DNA of 31,602 nt, from positions 1 through 31,602 of the forward strand of contig CAZRGV010000069.1 in NCBI GenBank assembly GCA_964599655.1, written 5' to 3'. Origin of the DNA: CAZRGV01 sp964599655 (lineage in GTDB: Bacteria > Planctomycetota > Planctomycetia > Isosphaerales > Isosphaeraceae). Positions within the stretch are counted from its first letter, which is position 1. The number at the start of each line of letters is the position of its first letter. The notes beneath the pieces are model-generated. The model ran no database searches. It saw only the letters and a program-made list of their open reading frames with translations, and was not told the DNA's origin. The position numbers and the translations under genes are program-made. Shown here one piece after another: positions 11,278 to 19,181 of this stretch.

Positions 11278-14200
11278 TTGGGCGCGACAGCCAAGCAGGT
11301 CGCGATGGCGGAACTGGAGCGCCGCCGCCGCCAAGTCATCAAGAAACTCGGGCCCAAGTACGACTGGTACGGCAAGCCCTGCCTGTGCCCGAAGTACGAC
11401 GCCGAGAAGGCTCGGTGCCCGGAGCACCCGAGGGCGCACAAGTACCAGAGGCCGCCGAAAGGCGACTGGCTGGTATGGAATTTGTGCGGAGGACGCGGAT
11501 CGGGAAAGCGGCTCGCGATCGACACGCCGATCCCCACGCCGACCGGATGGACGACGATGGGAGAGATCCGCGTCGGGGACGAGGTCTTCGACGAGGCTGG
11601 CCGCGTCTGCAAGGTGACATGGGTCTCGGACATCGAACTCAGACGGGACTCGTATCGGATAGCGTTCTCGGACGGATCGACGCTAGACGCCTGCGGCGAG
11701 CACCAGTGGGTCACCTGGACGCATTCGGCCCGCAAGGCGCTGCTCAGGTCGCGATACGACGCCCATGACCGATTCCCCGAGGACTGGCCCAAGTGGCGGT
11801 CCAGATGCACCCTCGGTGCCCGTCAATTGTCGAGGGAGTCGATCCGCGATGTCGGGGAACTCGTGGCGTCCGGGATGTCGCTCCGGAAGGCCGCCGCGAA
11901 GGTCGGTGTCAGTCGACAGAGAGTCAAACTGCATCTCGACGGCTCCATCAGGCCGAAGTCCCCAGTCGTCTCCGCGAACTCCCGTGGCCCCGAGATCCGG
12001 ACCACCGATCAGATCCGCGAGACTCTGACGATTGGTTCTCGCGGCGACACCAATCATTGCATCCCGAACTGCCTGCCGCTCGAACTCCCCGAGATCCATC
12101 TTCCGGTTGACCCGTACGTCATGGGGGCATGGGCGGGCGACGGGTCGAAGGTGGACGGTACCATCACCCAGGGACTCGCCGACCACGAGTTCATGCGGTC
12201 CCAGTTCGAGGCGGCCGGGTTTCCGACGACCGATCGGTCCGACCCGATCAACTTCGGGACGATCGGCCTAGCCGCGAAACTGAAGTCTCTCGGCGTCATC
12301 GGCGACAAGCACATCCCCGAGGTCTATCTCAGGGCGTCAGCCTCGCAGAGGTTGGCTCTGCTGCAAGGGCTGATGGACACGGATGGCGGGCGCGACGGCA
12401 GGGCCTCACGGGTCAGTTTCACGTCGACCCGGAAGTGCCTGGCGGACGCGGTCGAGGAACTCGCCGTATCGCTCGGGATGCGGGTGACGCGCGACCAGAA
12501 ACGTGCCGTCTGCAACGGCAAGGACTGCGGGGTCGCCTACAGGGTCTGTTTCACGCCGACCATGCAGGTCTTCCGGCTCCCAAGGAAGGCCGATCGGCTC
12601 GTCTTCGGAGGGCCGCAGTCGCTCCGGCGATTCCACCGGATGATCGAGTCGGTCGAGCCGATCCCGCCCCGCTTCATGCGGTGCATCGCGGTCGACTCGC
12701 CCAATCGGATGTATCTGGCTGGCCGCCAGATGATCCCGACGCACAACACCAGAGCCGCCGCCGAGTGGATTCGCTCGAAGGTGGAACTGCACGCCGCCAA
12801 TGGAGAGGCGGTCCGGATCGCCCTGGTCAACGAGACTGTCGCCGACGTCCGCAAGGTGATGGTCGAGGGGGACAGCGGAATCCTGGCGATCTCGCCGGAG
12901 TGGTTCAAGCCGGTATACCGACCGTCAACGGCCGAGTTGGTGTGGCCAAACGGCTCGGTTGCTTACATCTACTCATCTGAAACTCCTGAGGCGCTCAGGG
13001 GACCGCAGCACCACTATGGGTGGTGCCTGGACGGCGACACGATGGTCCGGATGGCGGACGGCTCCGAGCGTCCGCTGCGTACAATACGGGAAGGTGACCA
13101 CGTCCTTACCAGATCGGGGCCGAGGCGAGTCCTCGCTTGGGCACTGACTCGGAAGGACGCCGATGTGTTTCGGGTCGAGACGGACTCGGGCCACTCGATC
13201 GTCGGGACGGCCGACCATCCGGTGTTCGTGGTCGGCAAGGGCTTCGTCCCGATCGGCGAACTGATCGAGGGCGAAGACCATTGTGTGATCGCTGCGTCGA
13301 GTACGGCGGACGCGTCTACCACGTCTGGAGTCGCGGGTACTACGAGACCAACATCCGACTCCACCGAGAGGTCTGGCAGGACGCCAACGGGCCGATCCCC
13401 GAGGGATGGCACGTCCACCACAAGAACGGCGACAAGCTCGACAATCGCCTGGAGAACCTGGAACTCATCCCGATCTCGGAGCACAGCCGGCACCACTTTG
13501 TCGAGCGAGTCGAGCCCCACCGCGACGTCGGCATCCGCAACTCGATCGCGTCGAATCGCAGGAACCGGGATCGACTTCTCGATCGCAAGTTGGTCTGCGT
13601 CTACTGCGGCTCCGAGTTCTCCTCTCAGTCCTACATTCCCCCGAGGTTCCGCTCCGACGGCTGCCTGGAGAAGGCCCGTTCCGGGGCCTTCATGGGCGAG
13701 GATCGGGACTGCGGGCACTGCGGCCAGCGATACCGGGCGAAGTCTCGGGCCCAGAAGTATTGCTCCAAGAAGTGCAACAACCGGGCCTGCATGCGACGCC
13801 TCAAGGACCTGGAGTTCCGGGACGTCGCCTGCGGCCACTGCGGGGCCGTCTTTCGATCGAAGCGGGCCAACGCCAAGTTCTGCGACAACGAGTGCGCCAG
13901 GGCTCACCACTCGAATCGCCACCGTATCAAGGTGTCCGACCTCGGCTGACGTCTACGACATCGCCGTCGAGGGGGCGGGCGAGTTCTACGCCAACGGAAT
14001 CCTCGTCCACAACTGCGACGAGTTGGCCAAGTGGAGGGCGAACCTTCAGGGCCCGGTGTGGGACAACCTCGTCCTCGGCATGCGTCTGGGCGAGCACCCG
14101 CAGATCGCCGTCACGTCGACGCCTCAGCCTACTCCGGTCTACAAGTCGATCCTGAGAGACCCTCTGACGGTCGTCACGGGCGGGTCGACCTACGAGAATC

Positions 14201-14928
14201 TTGACAACCTGGCGGCGTCGTTCCGCAAGACGATCCTCGCGAAGTACGAGGGGACGCGGCTCGGCCGCCAGGAGTTGTACGCCGAACTCCTCGACGACAA
14301 CCCGAACGCCCTGTGGCGGTCGGGAATGCTTGACGAACTTCGGGTCAATCGACGTCCTTCGGGCTTCAAGCGGATCGTCATCGGCGTCGACCCGGCCGGC
14401 AAGATCGGCGATCGGATCAAGTATGCCCACGGCATGCCAGTCGAGTCATCTGGTGACGGCGACGAGGCTGGGATCGTTGTTGTTGGTCTCGCCGAGGACG
14501 ACCACGCTTACGTGATCGGAGACCACACGACTGGTGGCTCTCCTGATATGTGGGGTCGCGCGATCAAGGATGCGTACGAGCGGCACAAGGCCGACGTCGT
14601 TGTCTGGGAGTCGAACCACGGCGGAGACACGGTGGCCGGAGTCATCACGGCAACCGATCCGAGGATCGCCCACAAGAAGGTCTACGCGTCGCGGTCCAAG
14701 TACCTGCGGGCCGAGCCTGTGGCCGCCCTCTACGAGCAGGGCAAGGTTCATCACGTCGGAGAGTTCTCGGCGCTCGAAACCGAGATGTGCGAGTTCGTTC
14801 AGGGTCAGGCTGGGTCTCCGAATCGGGTTGACGCTCTTGTCTTCGCGATAACGGAACTGATGCTCGGCGGCGAGGTCGAGAAGCAGGAATTGCCGTTCAT
14901 GAGGACCTCGGTGAAGGGGTGGTTCTAA
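11278..14928 (+). CDS. terL: Terminase large subunit precursor with two inteins
   Basis: TerL is the ATP-driven DNA packaging motor and headful nuclease. The open frame is 1216 codons; removing two inteins leaves 473 residues, a normal TerL size. Exteins: residues 1-77 end in the Walker A start (CGGRGSGK), 491-582 resume with T (completing GKT) and run to GW, and 913-1216 resume with CDELAKW (Walker B). Later come VTSTPQPT (motif III-like), the nuclease acidic residue in VIGVDPAG, ESNHGGDT and NRVDALVFAITEL. The N-terminus has Cys/His pairs (PCLCPKY, RCPEHP) that may bind zinc. The start is TTG with GGAGG at 11263-11267; an ATG at 11305 is possible. Portal follows with no gap. Activity depends on splicing, because both inteins split ATPase motifs. 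Confidence 0.93.
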   Translation: MGATAKQVAMAELERRRRQVIKKLGPKYDWYGKPCLCPKYDAEKARCPEHPRAHKYQRPPKGDWLVWNLCGGRGSGKRLAIDTPIPTPTGWTTMGEIRVGDEVFDEAGRVCKVTWVSDIELRRDSYRIAFSDGSTLDACGEHQWVTWTHSARKALLRSRYDAHDRFPEDWPKWRSRCTLGARQLSRESIRDVGELVASGMSLRKAAAKVGVSRQRVKLHLDGSIRPKSPVVSANSRGPEIRTTDQIRETLTIGSRGDTNHCIPNCLPLELPEIHLPVDPYVMGAWAGDGSKVDGTITQGLADHEFMRSQFEAAGFPTTDRSDPINFGTIGLAAKLKSLGVIGDKHIPEVYLRASASQRLALLQGLMDTDGGRDGRASRVSFTSTRKCLADAVEELAVSLGMRVTRDQKRAVCNGKDCGVAYRVCFTPTMQVFRLPRKADRLVFGGPQSLRRFHRMIESVEPIPPRFMRCIAVDSPNRMYLAGRQMIPTHNTRAAAEWIRSKVELHAANGEAVRIALVNETVADVRKVMVEGDSGILAISPEWFKPVYRPSTAELVWPNGSVAYIYSSETPEALRGPQHHYGWCLDGDTMVRMADGSERPLRTIREGDHVLTRSGPRRVLAWALTRKDADVFRVETDSGHSIVGTADHPVFVVGKGFVPIGELIEGEDHCVIAASSTADASTTSGVAGTTRPTSDSTERSGRTPTGRSPRDGTSTTRTATSSTIAWRTWNSSRSRSTAGTTLSSESSPTATSASATRSRRIAGTGIDFSIASWSASTAAPSSPLSPTFPRGSAPTAAWRRPVPGPSWARIGTAGTAASDTGRSLGPRSIAPRSATTGPACDASRTWSSGTSPAATAGPSFDRSGPTPSSATTSAPGLTTRIATVSRCPTSADVYDIAVEGAGEFYANGILVHNCDELAKWRANLQGPVWDNLVLGMRLGEHPQIAVTSTPQPTPVYKSILRDPLTVVTGGSTYENLDNLAASFRKTILAKYEGTRLGRQELYAELLDDNPNALWRSGMLDELRVNRRPSGFKRIVIGVDPAGKIGDRIKYAHGMPVESSGDGDEAGIVVVGLAEDDHAYVIGDHTTGGSPDMWGRAIKDAYERHKADVVVWESNHGGDTVAGVITATDPRIAHKKVYASRSKYLRAEPVAALYEQGKVHHVGEFSALETEMCEFVQGQAGSPNRVDALVFAITELMLGGEVEKQELPFMRTSVKGWF
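11509..12747 (+). other. Intein 1 in TerL Walker A; class 3 signature, LAGLIDADG
   Basis: This 413-residue in-frame insert splits GK from T of the P-loop. Splicing blocks are clear: LAIDTPIPTPTGWTTMGEI (A), CGEHQWVTW (B), RCIAVDSPNRMYLAG (F) and IPTHN (G), with +1 Thr. The usual first Cys or Ser is absent: the first residue is Arg. Instead, Trp67 next to the block B His, Cys392 in block F and Thr411 before the final His-Asn form the W-C-T triplet that defines class 3 inteins, which splice through the block F Cys. A LAGLIDADG-type homing endonuclease is present (YVMGAWAGDGS near 12115-12147 and LLQGLMDTDGG near 12358-12390). An HTH-like segment (SLRKAAAKVGVSRQRVKLHL) lies between block B and the endonuclease. 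Confidence 0.9.
13024..14013 (+). other. Intein 2 in TerL Walker B; HNH region out of frame
   Basis: This 330-codon insert lies between GW and CDE of Walker B. Splicing blocks are standard class 1: Cys1 in CLDGDTMVRMADGSERPL, block B SIVGTADHPVFVV, and blocks F/G VYDIAVEGAGEFYANGILVHN with +1 Cys. Between about 13290 and 13945 the terL frame reads as Ser/Thr/Arg/Ala-rich sequence with no domain, while a different frame of the same DNA encodes an HNH endonuclease with zinc clusters. The terL frame stays open, so a splicing-competent precursor can be made with a scrambled centre. Two compensating frame changes at the domain edges, or a nested gene, would explain it. Confidence 0.88.
13281..13949 (+). 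CDS. HNH homing endonuclease nested out of frame in intein 2
   Basis: Reading one base earlier than terL, the DNA encodes YGGRVYHVWSRGYYETNIRL, HREVWQDANGPIPEGWHVHH and KNGDKLDNRLENLELIPISE: the HNH signature (HVHH, D/N and H residues) with the usual RLHREVW lead-in. Three Cys-pair clusters follow (CVYCGS; CGHCGQ with CSKKCNN; CGHCGA with CDNEC), likely zinc fingers for DNA recognition. It ends HRIKVSDLG then TGA. The sequence just before the stop resembles the linker that normally joins an intein endonuclease to block F, implying it was once in frame. A TTG at 13281 with weak GAGGGCGAAG upstream is the only start I can suggest; independent translation is uncertain. Confidence 0.6.
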   Translation: MCDRCVEYGGRVYHVWSRGYYETNIRLHREVWQDANGPIPEGWHVHHKNGDKLDNRLENLELIPISEHSRHHFVERVEPHRDVGIRNSIASNRRNRDRLLDRKLVCVYCGSEFSSQSYIPPRFRSDGCLEKARSGAFMGEDRDCGHCGQRYRAKSRAQKYCSKKCNNRACMRRLKDLEFRDVACGHCGAVFRSKRANAKFCDNECARAHHSNRHRIKVSDLG

Positions 14929-16680
14929 GTGGCGAGACTGTTGCCTGATTCCGAGCGGCCTCCTGGCGAGGAGTTGATCTCCCGCCGGTCGCCGGAGTAC
15001 ATGGAGCACGTCGACCGCTGGAACTTCCTGCTTGACTCGCTGGAAGGCGGGAACCGCTACCGCTTTGCGTCGTACGGCGAGTATCAGTACGAGGGCGCGT
15101 ACGACAAGGTCGTCCCGGGAGAAGGGGACCGACCGTCTCGGACGGTCTCTGTCCCGTATCGTCGCTCGGTTCGACGCCACAATTTGATTCGGCATCCGCG
15201 AGAGTATCCCGATCCGAGGGATGCCCGTGGTGGCGTCGACGCGTACGAACTGCGTCGCGAGCGGACCCCGATTCCGACGATCCTTCAGGACGTCGTGGAC
15301 AAGCACCTGTCCCGCGTCTACTCGCAGGAGGTCGGTCGCGACGGCCCCGACGAGCTTGAGGAGTGGTGGAACGACGTCGACGGAGCCGGCACGTCAATCG
15401 ACGCCTGGATGTCTGACGAGATCGCCCCGATCTTGCTGTCGTGCGGCCAGATCGATCTTGTCTTCGATCATCCAAGGATTCCTGAAGGAGAGGATGTCGT
15501 CTCCAAGGCTGACGTGAAGCGTCTCGGCCTGGATCGATGCGTCGCGTCTTACTACCTGCCAGAAAACGTCCTCTGGTGGAAGTTGGACGATCGGAGACGG
15601 TACTTGGAGGTCCTCGTTCGCGAGGCGGTGGACAAGGACGTCTCTGAGGACGATGACTTTGACGAGTTCGAGGTCGAGTGGCGCTACCGACACTGGTACA
15701 TCGGCGGATGGACGCTCTACGACGACGAAGGGAACGTGGTCTCGAAGGGCGAGAACTCGTTTGGCGTCGTCCCGATTGTGCGGGTGTTCGACCGTCGTAA
15801 GCCGAGGTGCAAGAACGTCGGACAGAGCCGGTACGAGTCGATTGCGGAACGCCAGCGCGAGATCTACAACCTGTCGAGCGAGTTGATCCTCGCGAACACG
15901 ACCCAGGCGTTCCCGTTGCTGTCCGGCCCCGAGAAGTACCTGTCCGGCGACTCGACCATCCCGATCGGTCCGAACAACATCCTGCCGATCTGGATGAGTG
16001 AAAAAGGAGAACGGTCGGTCGACTGGAAGGTCATCAACTTCCCGAAGGACGGCGTGCGGTTCATCCACGAGACGATGGACCGCCAGGAGCAGGCGTGCGA
16101 CAAGACTGCCGCCCTGCAACAGCAGACGACTGGTGTGACTGGCCTGGCGAAGTTCTACGAGTACCGCCAGGCGAATGACCTGCTGTCCAAGATCTCGGCG
16201 ACCCTCGCCAGGTGCGAGCGGGCTGCCGCCGAGATGGCTCTCGTCGTCCTGAGCGATGGCCAGTACGAGTCCGGGGATGAGGACATCTCGGTCACGTACC
16301 CGTCGAAGTTCGATCTTCAGACGGCCGACGAACTTGGGGCCGTTCTTTCTCGGCTCCAGCAGATCGCCATGGGGACCGGCTCGCTTCCCGAGGTCGAGAA
16401 AGAGTTTCTGCGCACGATCGTTCGGCTCGCATTGCCGGGCCGGACCGACGACGAGTACGCAGAGTACGACAACGAGATCGATGAGTGGGTTGATCGCAAA
16501 GCGGAGATCATGCCCCAGATCATCGTGCCGCCGGGCTCGCCAGGCGTCCTTGGACCGGGCGGCGGCGGCGTTGGCGACCGGGGCGGGACGTCGGCCCCGG
16601 CCGTCGATCAGGTCCGCGTGACCCCGGAGGCACAGGACCTCCTGGAGTCGGATCGCGAGTCTCAGGATATCGCTGACTGA
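14929..16680 (+). CDS. Portal protein
   Basis: The 583-residue protein fits a phage portal in length, position directly after terL, and content. It has long helical and strand segments in the central domain (SYYLPENVLWWKLDDRRRYL, DFDEFEVEWRYRHWYIGGWT), then GQSRYESIAERQREIYNLSS and a helical block (AACDKTAAL-type, ATLARCERAAAEMALVVLSD) resembling the stem and crown helices of SPP1 gp6-like portals. The C-terminal tail is Gly/Pro-rich (VPPGSPGVLGPGGGGVGD) and acidic. The portal forms a dodecameric ring at one capsid vertex, acting as DNA channel and TerL docking site. GTG at 14929 abuts the terL stop. Confidence 0.82.
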   Translation: MARLLPDSERPPGEELISRRSPEYMEHVDRWNFLLDSLEGGNRYRFASYGEYQYEGAYDKVVPGEGDRPSRTVSVPYRRSVRRHNLIRHPREYPDPRDARGGVDAYELRRERTPIPTILQDVVDKHLSRVYSQEVGRDGPDELEEWWNDVDGAGTSIDAWMSDEIAPILLSCGQIDLVFDHPRIPEGEDVVSKADVKRLGLDRCVASYYLPENVLWWKLDDRRRYLEVLVREAVDKDVSEDDDFDEFEVEWRYRHWYIGGWTLYDDEGNVVSKGENSFGVVPIVRVFDRRKPRCKNVGQSRYESIAERQREIYNLSSELILANTTQAFPLLSGPEKYLSGDSTIPIGPNNILPIWMSEKGERSVDWKVINFPKDGVRFIHETMDRQEQACDKTAALQQQTTGVTGLAKFYEYRQANDLLSKISATLARCERAAAEMALVVLSDGQYESGDEDISVTYPSKFDLQTADELGAVLSRLQQIAMGTGSLPEVEKEFLRTIVRLALPGRTDDEYAEYDNEIDEWVDRKAEIMPQIIVPPGSPGVLGPGGGGVGDRGGTSAPAVDQVRVTPEAQDLLESDRESQDIAD

Positions 16681-16747
16681 TATCCGTAAGGTTGCCCGTT
16701 AGTTGCCGTTCTGGCGACTGCCCGTTAAGACCCTGAGTGGAGGGTTC

Positions 16748-17569
16748 ATGTCTTTTCGTGTTCATCGTTCCCCGGACGACACCGGGGGGGCTGGTGGTGG
16801 CGTGGAGGAGGCGAAGGCGACGACCGTGACGATGCCCTTGGAGGGGATCAATCCCCCGGCCAAGGAGGTCGTGCGCGAGGTTGTCAAGACGCCGAAGATC
16901 GAGGTTGACCCTGTCCTGTTCGGCAAGCAGGCCGAGGAGTTGAGCCTGCTGAAGGCGCAGTTGGCCGAGTTCCAGAAGGAGCGTCAGGCTGCGATCGAGG
17001 CCGAGCGACAGAAGTACCTTGGCGAACTCGCCGCCAAAGAGGGCGCCTCGAAGGCGCTCGACGAGCAACTCCGGCTCCTGAAGGAGGAGCAGGAGAAGCG
17101 TCAGAAGTCGTTTGAGGAGGCGCTCACGAAGGCGCAGGCGGAGGCCGAGGCCCGGATTCGCGAGGCCAAGGAGCACGCCGCCAAGCTGGAGCGTGACTAC
17201 CTCGACGAGAAGAAGGCGAACTTCATCGCCGATCAGATGGCCGGTCGCCAGTGGGTGAACGCCCACGCCGAGCGTGATGCCCGAGAGAAACTGGCACGCA
17301 AGGTCACCGTCGAGCGCGGCGACAACGGCCAACTGATCTACCGAGGCCCGGACGGCAAGTTTGCCTCCGAGTCGATCCCGTCCCTGCTCGACTCCGATGA
17401 GTTCGAGCATCTCCAGCGACCCAAGTCGACGGGTGGAGCCGGAGTTCAGTCTGGCGCGGCCCGCGAGGTTGCCGCTCCATCCGGTTCGTCTGACGACCCG
17501 ATCGCGAACTTGTTCAAGGCTGCACGCGATGCGATGAGCGTCCGTTCGGACGCCATCGGTTTCCGTTGA
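16748..17569 (+). CDS. Capsid scaffolding protein (coiled coil)
   Basis: The 273-residue product starts MSFRVHRSPDDTGGAGGGVE and contains a very long coiled coil (about 55-165; QAEELSLLKAQLAEFQKERQ, LDEQLRLLKEEQEKRQKSFE, EARIREAKEHAAKLERDYLD). A short ordered region (YRGPDGKFASESI) and a flexible tail follow. This layout and the position between portal and major capsid are typical of scaffolding proteins that direct prohead assembly and then leave. ATG at 16748 has GGAGGG immediately upstream (16739-16744). No protease motif is visible. Confidence 0.78.
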   Translation: MSFRVHRSPDDTGGAGGGVEEAKATTVTMPLEGINPPAKEVVREVVKTPKIEVDPVLFGKQAEELSLLKAQLAEFQKERQAAIEAERQKYLGELAAKEGASKALDEQLRLLKEEQEKRQKSFEEALTKAQAEAEARIREAKEHAAKLERDYLDEKKANFIADQMAGRQWVNAHAERDAREKLARKVTVERGDNGQLIYRGPDGKFASESIPSLLDSDEFEHLQRPKSTGGAGVQSGAAREVAAPSGSSDDPIANLFKAARDAMSVRSDAIGFR

Positions 17570-17625
17570 TTTCCATCTCGCTCCCCGCTGAGTCCGACTG
17601 ACCCCACGTTCCGGAGTTCGATCCA

Positions 17626-18762
17626 ATGGCTACTCACCGTCAGGGCCTCCAGGGTCCGATCGGGTTCAGCGTAGAGACCGAGACGGTCCTGTACCCGGTC
17701 GTCCGCGAGGTTTTCGTCAACGAGGCGCCCCTGGTGACGCGTCTTCCGCGCGTTCCCGCTGCGGGCGAGGTCTTCTCGATGGTCACGTACGACGTCCGCC
17801 AGCGGACCGGCGTGACCCTGAACGCGGCCATCGCGAACAACACCGTCACGACCGTCACCCTGACCGACAACACGTCGCTCCAGATCGGCGACGTGATCGA
17901 GGTCGGCACCGAGCGCATGCTTGTGACGGCAGTCGACTCCGCTGGCGCGAACGTGACCGTGGTCCGAGGCCACGAGTCCACGACCGCTGCTGCGGCCAAC
18001 AACGCCGCTGCTGTGACCCTGCTGTACAACAGCCGGACCGGCGCTGAGGTCGACGTCGACGGCAACCGGATGATCCGGACTGCCGTTGAGCAGTACGTCC
18101 AGACGTTCCAGTTCCCGGTCCAGGTCTCCGGCAAGGCGAATGCCTCGCAGAACATCGTTCTGCCGACCGGCCCGATGGACATCTTCTCGGCCGAGCAGCA
18201 GATCAAGCTCACCGAGATGATCCGGGACGAGGAGTATGCGGTCTACTACGGCAAGGGTTACAAGCCCGCCAGCGTCGGCGACCGCGCCGTGATGAAGGGT
18301 CTTCGCTACCTCATCGCCACGGCGAACGTCAAGACCAACGGCGGCGCCTCGTACACCAAGGCGTCGTTCATCACGGACGGCCTCCAGAAGGTGTACTCGG
18401 CCGGCGGCAACCCGGACGTCATCATCTGCTCGACCGACTTCATGGGCGGGCTGGCGACGTGGTCGGCTGGTGCCGAGCGGCGTGTCGAGTCGACCCCTGT
18501 TCTAGGTCTTCCGATCAACCAGTTCTACGTGCCTCTGATCGGCAACCCGATCACGTTCATCCCGTCGCTCCAGCTTGCGAGCGGCACGGCGATCATCCTC
18601 ACGTCCAGCGATCTGCGCCTGCGGGTCCTGCGGAACGAGTTCTGGTCGCCGCGCGGCAAGCGTGGTGATGCGTGGGAGGGCGACTTCATCTGCGACCTGG
18701 CGTTGGAGCTTGGTCACCCGACCTGGCACGCCTGGGTCTCGGGCATCTCCTCGTACGCGTGA
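17626..18762 (+). CDS. Major capsid protein, HK97 fold, SU10/DUF5309-like
   Basis: The 378-residue protein begins MATHRQGLQGPIGFSVETET and carries VYPVVREVFVNEAPLVTRLP-like N-terminal helices. An inserted beta domain follows (about 60-140; TVTTVTLTDNTSLQIGDVIE), then NRMIRTAVEQYVQTFQFPVQ, VSGKANASQNI, IRDEEYAVYYGKGYKPA, and an A-domain-like C-terminal half ending DLALELGHPTWHAWVSGISS. The order and the 'Q.F..PVQVSG' and 'RDEEYAVY' segments fit SU10-type (DUF5309) HK97-fold capsid proteins. It forms the icosahedral shell; position after the scaffold gene agrees. A terminator follows closely. Confidence 0.82.
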   Translation: MATHRQGLQGPIGFSVETETVLYPVVREVFVNEAPLVTRLPRVPAAGEVFSMVTYDVRQRTGVTLNAAIANNTVTTVTLTDNTSLQIGDVIEVGTERMLVTAVDSAGANVTVVRGHESTTAAAANNAAAVTLLYNSRTGAEVDVDGNRMIRTAVEQYVQTFQFPVQVSGKANASQNIVLPTGPMDIFSAEQQIKLTEMIRDEEYAVYYGKGYKPASVGDRAVMKGLRYLIATANVKTNGGASYTKASFITDGLQKVYSAGGNPDVIICSTDFMGGLATWSAGAERRVESTPVLGLPINQFYVPLIGNPITFIPSLQLASGTAIILTSSDLRLRVLRNEFWSPRGKRGDAWEGDFICDLALELGHPTWHAWVSGISSYA

Positions 18763-18768
18763 TTCTGA

Positions 18769-19176
18769 ATGCGATCTCCTGACTCGCCCATGGGGCGTCC
18801 CTTGGAGCACCCTCCTTGGGACGCCCTCTTTGTTGGCGACGGATACACGGAGTCCGCGTTGCATGCAGCGCGGACCATCCGCCAGTTCCTCGCCGTCCGA
18901 CAGTCTCTTTCGACGTGCGTTTCGGCCGCAAACGACCAGATCGCACGCCATGGTCGCATCGGACCGGAAATTCACGATCGTCTCGTTGCCGAGGTCAGGG
19001 CCGCCCTGGAGTTCAGGGATGGTCTGCACCTGGCATCCGATGCGATCACGCAGGCCGTCGAGGTGATCCTAGAGTCTTTGGGATCACACGAGGCCGAGAT
19101 TCATCGCGGACCGTCCTCGAAGTCGCCACCGAAGCCGGCGGCGCCTCGTCCTGCGATTCAGACGCCCAGGGGGTGA
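18769..19176 (+). CDS. Hypothetical protein after capsid gene (135 aa)
   Basis: I do not recognise this protein. The frame from ATG 18769 runs through the terminator stem, giving MRSPDSPMGRPLEHPPWDAL. The conserved-looking part begins around FVGDGYTESALHAARTIRQF and continues as helices (QSLSTCVSAANDQIARHGRI, ITQAVEVILESLG), then a Pro/Lys-rich tail (SSKSPPKPAAPRPAIQTPRG). The true start may be downstream of the hairpin, for example the TTG near 18859, but no strong ribosome site decides it. Position suggests a head accessory role. Confidence 0.5.
   Translation: MRSPDSPMGRPLEHPPWDALFVGDGYTESALHAARTIRQFLAVRQSLSTCVSAANDQIARHGRIGPEIHDRLVAEVRAALEFRDGLHLASDAITQAVEVILESLGSHEAEIHRGPSSKSPPKPAAPRPAIQTPRG
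18793..18834 (+). terminator. Intrinsic terminator after capsid gene
   Basis: GGGCGTCCC (18793-18801) pairs perfectly with GGGACGCCC (18818-18826), followed by TCTTTGTT. A terminator here, 30 nt past the capsid stop, would reduce transcription of connector and tail genes relative to capsid. It overlaps the apparent 5' end of the next open frame. Confidence 0.75.
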
Positions 19177-19181
19177 GTTGA

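Noticed and set aside
13406..14155. Third reading frame across intein 2
   Set aside because: It shows only Arg/Pro/Ser-rich shadow sequence with no motif; the other two frames explain the DNA.
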